DNA from: Olsenella sp. An293
GTDB taxonomy: Bacteria > Actinomycetota > Coriobacteriia > Coriobacteriales > Atopobiaceae
Direction: 5' to 3'
NCBI RefSeq assembly: GCF_002159495.1
Contig: NZ_NFIT01000008.1
Coordinates: 48,531-112,530, forward strand
DNA: 64,000 nucleotides
Part shown: in pieces, positions 60,398 to 64,000 of the stretch
How the letters are laid out: every line of letters starts with the position of its first letter
Position numbering within the stretch: the stretch's first letter is position 1
Translations under genes and position numbers: made by a program
Notes under the pieces: generated by a model
Told to the model about the DNA's origin: nothing
Seen by the model: only the letters and a program-made list of their open reading frames with translations
The model's database searches: none

Positions 60398-61132
60398 ATG
60401 CAGTATTCCGCAGAAGTCGAGAATATGTGCCCCGTCGCCAAGGGCGCATATCACGGCCCCGCGCCCATCCCCGAGGAGGGCAAGTGGGTCCAGGCCAAGG
60501 AGATCAAGGACATCTCCGGCCTCACGCACGGCGTGGGCTGGTGCGCGCCCCAGCAGGGTGCCTGCAAGCTCACCCTTAACGTCAAGGAGGGCGTCATCGA
60601 GGAGTGCCTCGTCGAGACCCTCGGCTGCTCCGGCATGACCCACTCCGCCGCCATGGCCTCCGAGATCCTCCCGGGCAAGACCATCCTCGAGGCCCTGAAC
60701 ACTGACCTCGTCTGCGACGCCATCAACGTCGCCATGCGCGAGCTGTTCCTCCAGATCGTCTACGGCCGCTCCCAGACCGCCTTCTCCGAGGACGGCCTGC
60801 CCGTCGGCGCCTCCCTCGACGACCTCGGCAAGGGCCTGCGCACCCAGGTCGGCACCATGTTCGGCACCAAGGCCAAGGGCGCCCGCTACCTCGAGCTCGC
60901 CCAGGGCTACGTCACCCGCATGGCGCTCAACGAGAACAACGAGATCATCGCCTTCGAGTTCCTGAACCTCGGCAAGTTCACCGAGGCCCTCAAGGCCGGC
61001 AAGACCCCCGAGGACGCCATCGCCGGCGCCATGGGCCACTACGGCCAGTGGGAGAACGCCGCCAAGTACATCGATCCGCGCACGGACGAGGAGACCCACA
61101 CGGTCGCCAACGTCTTCCCCGTTCACGAGTAG
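60398..61132 (+). CDS. NifU-like iron-sulfur scaffold protein of the GGGtGRT pair
   Basis: 244 residues from ATG 60398, with AGGAG 6 bases upstream. Central segment IEECLVETLGCSGMTHSAAMASEILPGKTILEALN resembles IscU/NifU N-terminal scaffold domains, with Cys in WCAPQQGACKLTLNVKEG and LGCSG. Such proteins are found next to GGGtGRT genes in anaerobes. Proposed role in Fe-S assembly is from the family name, not from known biochemistry. Its partner gene starts 18 bp downstream. Confidence 0.75.
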   Translation: MQYSAEVENMCPVAKGAYHGPAPIPEEGKWVQAKEIKDISGLTHGVGWCAPQQGACKLTLNVKEGVIEECLVETLGCSGMTHSAAMASEILPGKTILEALNTDLVCDAINVAMRELFLQIVYGRSQTAFSEDGLPVGASLDDLGKGLRTQVGTMFGTKAKGARYLELAQGYVTRMALNENNEIIAFEFLNLGKFTEALKAGKTPEDAIAGAMGHYGQWENAAKYIDPRTDEETHTVANVFPVHE

Positions 61133-61150
61133 AAAGGGAGGGAAAACCAA

Positions 61151-62155
61151 ATGGCAGTTTCGTTTGAGGGCTATGAGCGCCGCATCGACAAGATCAACAA
61201 GGTGCTCGCTGAGAACGGCATCTCCTCCCTCGAGGAGGCCGAGCAGATCTGCCTCGACAAGGGCGTGAACCCGCGCGAGATCGTCGAGGGCGTCCAGTCC
61301 ATCGCGTTCGAGAACGCCAAGTGGGCCTACGTCTGCGGCTGCGCCATCGCCATCAAGAAGGGTGCCACGAGCGCCTCTGAGGCCGCCGCCATGATCGGCG
61401 AGGGCCTCCAGGCCTTCTGCGTCCCCGGCTCCGTCGCCGAGGACCGCAAGGTCGGCAAGGGCCACGGCGACCTCGGCGCCATGCTCCTCGGTGACGACAC
61501 CGAGTGCTTCGCGTTCCTGGCCGGCCACGAGTCCTTCGCGGCCGCCGAGGGCGCCATCGGCATCGCGCTCAACGCCAACAAGGCCCGCAAGAAGCCGCTG
61601 CGCGTCATCCTGAACGGCCTCGGCAAGGACGCCGCCCAGATCATCGCCCGCATCAACGGCTTCACCTACGTGAAGACCCAGTTCGACTACTTCACCGGCG
61701 AGCTCAAGGTCGTGGAGACCATCCCGTACTCCGACGGCCCGCGCGCCGAGGTCAACTGCTACGGCGCCGACGACGTCCGTGAGGGCGTTGCCATCATGTG
61801 GCACGAGAACGTCGACATCTCCATCACCGGCAACTCCACCAACCCGACGCGCTTCCAGCACCCGGTTGCCGGCACCTACTTCAAGGAGCGCGTGCTCGCC
61901 GGCAAGAAGTACTTCTCCGTCGCCTCCGGCGGCGGCACCGGCCGCACCCTGCACCCGGACAACATGGCCGCCGGCCCCGCCTCCTACGGCATGACCGACA
62001 CCATGGGCCGCATGCACTCCAGCGCCCAGTTCGCCGGCTCCTCCTCGGTGCCCGCGCACGTCGACATGATGGGCCTCATCGGCATGGGCAACAACCCCAT
62101 GGTCGGTGCGACCGTCGCCTGCGCCGTCGCCGTCAACGCCGCGCTCAACGGCTAG
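61151..62155 (+). CDS. GGGtGRT family protein
   Basis: 334 residues. The family-naming motif SVASGGGTGRTLHPDNMA is at about 257-274. N-terminal helices, then CGCAIAIKKGATSASEAAAMIGEGLQAFC and GHGDLGAMLLGDDTECFAFLAGHESFAAAEGAIG. Function unknown; the family occurs in anaerobic bacteria and archaea next to the NifU-like scaffold gene as here. AAGGGAGGG before the ATG. Strong terminator follows. Confidence 0.85.
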   Translation: MAVSFEGYERRIDKINKVLAENGISSLEEAEQICLDKGVNPREIVEGVQSIAFENAKWAYVCGCAIAIKKGATSASEAAAMIGEGLQAFCVPGSVAEDRKVGKGHGDLGAMLLGDDTECFAFLAGHESFAAAEGAIGIALNANKARKKPLRVILNGLGKDAAQIIARINGFTYVKTQFDYFTGELKVVETIPYSDGPRAEVNCYGADDVREGVAIMWHENVDISITGNSTNPTRFQHPVAGTYFKERVLAGKKYFSVASGGGTGRTLHPDNMAAGPASYGMTDTMGRMHSSAQFAGSSSVPAHVDMMGLIGMGNNPMVGATVACAVAVNAALNG

Positions 62156-62179
62156 TTCTTCTCGCCAGCGTCTTGGCTC

Positions 62180-62213
62180 GGGCCGCCACCTCCGGGTGGC
62201 GGCCCGTTTTTTT
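62180..62213 (+). terminator. Intrinsic terminator after the GGGtGRT gene
   Basis: GGGCCGCCACC (62180-62190), loop TCCG, GGTGGCGGCCC (62195-62205), then G and TTTTTTT. The T-run merges into the left 29-bp repeat of the transposase unit. Confidence 0.92.
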
Positions 62214-62240
62214 GACAATATCGTCAGGTTATAGTGTCAA
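62212..62240 (+). repeat. Left 29-bp inverted repeat of the Y1-transposase unit
   Basis: TTGACAATAT then CGTCAGGTTATA then GTGTCAA. It overlaps the transposase stop codon (62237-62239). The opposite-strand partner at 63165-63193 matches at 25 of 29 positions. Confidence 0.85.
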
Positions 62241-63010
62241 CTTTCGGTCTCCCGGACGGCGTTATGAACCGTCCCCCTGCCCACCCCCGTCACCCGCTCG
62301 ATTTCTCGTATCGAGAGACCGCCTGCCCGCAGGAGCCGCAGCGCCTCGTTCCTCTCCGCACGCGGCAGCGCCTTGACATCCGATGGCGATGCCAGCCCCG
62401 CGTCACTAAGCAGCGACCGCGCAAGAGCACCCACCTCGTCGGGCGTCCTGCACAGCGAATGGGGCGAATACGAGACCATGCCCGCCGAAGCCGAGGCGCA
62501 CAGCTCGACAAACCCCGCGGGGCCACCGAGCATGTCAAGCACGACCGCGGTATCCGAGACCTTTGGCTCTGTAGTGCCGACATACTCTCGGTAGCTGCTC
62601 CACTTGTACTCTGACGCCGGGCAAATCCCGGCGCGCTCGGGATTGAGGTGGACATACCGCACGGCGGCAAGCAGATAACGGTCATCCTCGATGGGGACGC
62701 TGCTAAACCTCGCCTGAAACACGTGTCCCGCATGTCGCTCCCTGCGATTGAACCTGCGAGAGTATGTCGTGAGCAGGCACTGCATGGTTTCGCTCAGGCG
62801 ACTTTGGTCATCTCGCAAAATCAGGTGCACGTGATTGCCCATCAGGCACCAAGCGATCACGCCGACTTCATTTCTCCCGGCAAAGACGCTCAGGAGTTCG
62901 ACAAAGGAGCGGCGATCATCGTCGCTTTCGAAGATGTTCTGCCGCCCGTTGCCTCTTGACACCACATGATAGTAGCCGGACTCCGACAACGATCTTCCGC
63001 CAACAGCCAC
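62237..63010 (-). CDS. REP-associated tyrosine transposase (RAYT, Y1/HUH family)
   Basis: 257 residues from GTG 63010, 3 bases after GGGGGGAG; a TTG at 63067 would add 19. Y1 transposase domain: YYHVVSRGNGRQNIF, HUH motif in CLMGNHVHLIL (His60 and His62), and candidate catalytic Tyr in DDRYLLAAVRYVHLNPERAG (about 112 or 119). The C-terminal helix-turn-helix (LSIREIERVTGVGRGTVHN) is like DnaA-type or HTH_28 domains seen in some RAYTs. These enzymes cut and join single-stranded REP hairpins. It is flanked by 29-bp inverted repeats. No second ORF such as tnpB is present. Confidence 0.85.
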   Translation of the reverse strand: MAVGGRSLSESGYYHVVSRGNGRQNIFESDDDRRSFVELLSVFAGRNEVGVIAWCLMGNHVHLILRDDQSRLSETMQCLLTTYSRRFNRRERHAGHVFQARFSSVPIEDDRYLLAAVRYVHLNPERAGICPASEYKWSSYREYVGTTEPKVSDTAVVLDMLGGPAGFVELCASASAGMVSYSPHSLCRTPDEVGALARSLLSDAGLASPSDVKALPRAERNEALRLLRAGGLSIREIERVTGVGRGTVHNAVRETES

Positions 63011-63322
63011 CTTCTCCCCCCTTTCGATAGGTGGCAGAATAGTTCCTCTCAACCTCCTAATAGTCAAGTTTTATGATGTGTTTTTATCTTGTTGTGTAAT
63101 AGTATTCTGATAGCTGTGTGATAGAGACGTGACAGCCGCGCGGCAGAAAGCGGCAAGAGAAGGGTTGACAATATAACCTGACGCCAGTGTCAAGCGAGGA
63201 CAGGTTGGGTTGTCACATCCGACCTGTGATATCGATTTCGGCGAGCGGTATTGCCGGCAAAAGCCGTTGTGGTAGAGTACCCGCTGACTTGATTCACCCA
63301 CGAATCTGGGAGGATTGAAGAC
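63011..63322. other. 312-bp region between the transposase and DUF1893 genes
   Basis: Contains the right 29-bp repeat (63165-63193), then a partial relative AGGACAGGTTGGGTTGTCAC (63197-63216), and probably the promoter of the DUF1893 gene (TTGCCG and TAGAGT around 63250-63276). A+T-rich 63060-63120. No gene seen. Confidence 0.6.
63165..63193 (-). repeat. Right 29-bp inverted repeat of the Y1-transposase unit
   Basis: On the minus strand reads TTGACACTGG then CGTCAGGTTATA then TTGTCAA. Mirrors the left copy at 62212. Confidence 0.85.
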
Positions 63323-63757
63323 ATGGACGCCACCGACCTCGATCTTGCTCGCGCCCTGCTCATCGCCGAGAAGGACGCGACCCTCGTCGCCGTGCGCGGG
63401 GACGAGATCCACGTCTGCCGCGAGCGCGGCGTGAAGCCCCTCCTCAAGATGATCAAGGACGGTCGCAGCCTGCGCGGGTTCTCCGTCGCGGACAAGGTCG
63501 TGGGCAAGGCGCCCGCGCTGCTCTACGCCGTGCTGGGCCCCGACGCCGTCTTCTCCCCCGTCATGTCCTGGACCGGCCGCGCCGTGCTTCTCGCCTCCGG
63601 CATCGCCACGAGCTATGACACGCTCGTCCGTCACATCCAGAACCGCGCCAACAACGGCCAGTGCCCCATGGACTCCTCCGTCACCAACGTCTGGGAGCCC
63701 TACGAGGCCGTGGGCGTCCTGATGGATCGCGCGCGCCAGATGTCGCTCGGGGTGTAG
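63323..63757 (+). CDS. DUF1893 domain protein
   Basis: 144 residues. LARALLIAEKDATLVAVRGDEIHVCRERGVKPLLKMI and KVVGKAPALLYAVLGPDAVFSPVMS match DUF1893, a small soluble family of unknown function related in fold to cytidine-deaminase-like proteins. TGGGAGG precedes the ATG at suitable spacing. A clear terminator follows. Neighbouring the RAYT unit, no functional link seen. Confidence 0.82.
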   Translation: MDATDLDLARALLIAEKDATLVAVRGDEIHVCRERGVKPLLKMIKDGRSLRGFSVADKVVGKAPALLYAVLGPDAVFSPVMSWTGRAVLLASGIATSYDTLVRHIQNRANNGQCPMDSSVTNVWEPYEAVGVLMDRARQMSLGV

Positions 63758-63791
63758 GGACGCGCCGAAGCAGCGGCCTCGCGCAATCGCC

Positions 63792-63835
63792 AGCCGAGAA
63801 GGACGACCTCAGGGACCGTTCTTCTCGGCTTTTTT
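63792..63835 (+). terminator. Intrinsic terminator after the DUF1893 gene
   Basis: AGCCGAGAAGGACG (63792-63805) pairs with CGTTCTTCTCGGCT (63817-63830) with one mismatch, followed by TTTTT. Its 3' arm is the recurrent CGTTCTTCTCG motif. Confidence 0.88.
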
Positions 63836-63915
63836 CGTGCCGAGTTGAGCCCGCGCGGGCAACGGCAAAATCAGTCATACTTGACGGCAGGCACACTGAC
63901 GAGAAGGGCAGGCGC

Positions 63916-64000
63916 ATGGGCAGATCAGGCGGGGGCGGAGGTGGCTTCTCCGGCGGGGGTCGCTCCGGCGGCTTCTCCGGTGGGGGCCGTCGCTCGGGAG
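63916..64000 (+). CDS. Gly/Ser-rich protein, N-terminus only
   Basis: From ATG 63916 to the window edge, 28 residues: MGRSGGGGGGFSGGGRSGGF and onward, SG-rich with FSGGG repeats. Proteins with this GGGFSGGGRSGG start occur in Firmicutes and Actinobacteria and often carry further domains after it; the rest is outside the window, so no function is given. Confidence 0.5.
   Translation, partial: MGRSGGGGGGFSGGGRSGGFSGGGRRSG

Larger units (their letters stand above)
62212..63193 (-). mobile_element. Candidate transposase unit bounded by 29-bp inverted repeats
   Basis: 982 bp between outer ends of two near-identical 29-bp repeats in inverted orientation, containing one REP-associated (Y1) transposase gene. 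RAYT genes in other bacteria are flanked by inverted REP sequences, the same design. Whether it is mobile is not shown; no target duplication is evident. Confidence 0.6.

Noticed and set aside
62212..62237. Promoter for a gene reading right from the TTGACA of the left repeat
   Set aside because: TTGACA and TATA are only 12-13 bp apart and point into the 3' end of the transposase gene; better explained as part of the inverted repeat.

Overview
The window is about two-thirds G+C, densely packed, and reads as chromosome of an anaerobic Coriobacteriia actinobacterium, most likely an Olsenella/Atopobium-type genus (inference from gene content). Pointers are class III ribonucleotide reductase (nrdD/nrdG), luxS with an MTA/SAH nucleosidase, a mannose-type PTS, a GGGtGRT-family pair, DUF1836, DUF1893, DUF2975/YozG-like and Asp23/AmaP genes, and many TTG/GTG starts. 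I see no rRNA, tRNA, CRISPR array or prophage.

Layout. 1-3.5 kb: envelope-stress genes (amaP, DUF2273, truncated Asp23), nhaA and a DUF1836 regulator, all on the minus strand. 3.6-7.1 kb: degV, then mtnN, luxS and an MscS channel. 7.2-16.3 kb: a long minus-strand series that in transcription order is PTS EIIA-EIIB-EIIC-EIID, a small membrane protein, an extended mannose-6-phosphate isomerase, a HAD phosphatase, a MarR regulator and the PcrA helicase. This couples mannose uptake to fructose-6-phosphate. 16.8-21 kb: alpha/beta hydrolase, then a cell-wall set (uppP, D,D-carboxypeptidase, LMW tyrosine phosphatase). 21-24 kb: universal stress protein, secreted coiled-coil wall protein, EamA transporter. 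24-33.6 kb: M16 peptidase, KdpD/KdpE-like two-component pair, P-type cation ATPase and two RCK/TrkA proteins. 33.8-40 kb: nitroreductase, HAD hydrolase, aminotransferase, nrdD, nrdG. 40-45.7 kb: mgtA behind a leader ORF and attenuator, an acetyltransferase, an unknown protein, and a PatB/MalY-type lyase. 46-56 kb: leucine genes as two blocks (leuA-leuC and leuD-leuB) split by a 5-kb sugar/dehydrogenase module. 56-64 kb: HAD hydrolase, DUF2975 plus XRE regulator, nudC, EamA, the Fe-S scaffold/GGGtGRT pair, a REP-associated (Y1) transposase gene, DUF1893, and the start of a Gly-rich protein.

The most unusual property lies between the genes. Intergenic DNA carries several families of palindromic elements: (i) hairpins with a conserved loop but copy-specific, self-complementary arms, mostly just after stop codons, with one related element in frame inside pcrA; (ii) arrays of about 22-nt units repeated every 40 bp in two-reverse/two-forward layout at three loci, plus a different array with the same 40-bp step; (iii) 29-bp TTGAC...GTCAA repeats that flank the Y1 transposase gene as terminal inverted repeats and occur in tandem before xylB; (iv) 29-nt GGGAC-core palindromes with compensating arm changes. 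Other candidate regulation seen directly: paired NrdR boxes before nrdD, an 11-bp-periodic direct-repeat operator before the P-type ATPase, a leader-peptide attenuator before mgtA, a cre-like palindrome before the DUF2975 gene, and a hairpin covering a Shine-Dalgarno site.

Limits: all calls were made by reading the sequence without database searches. Family names rest on recognised motifs and gene order, and repeat copy counts are by eye and may be incomplete.
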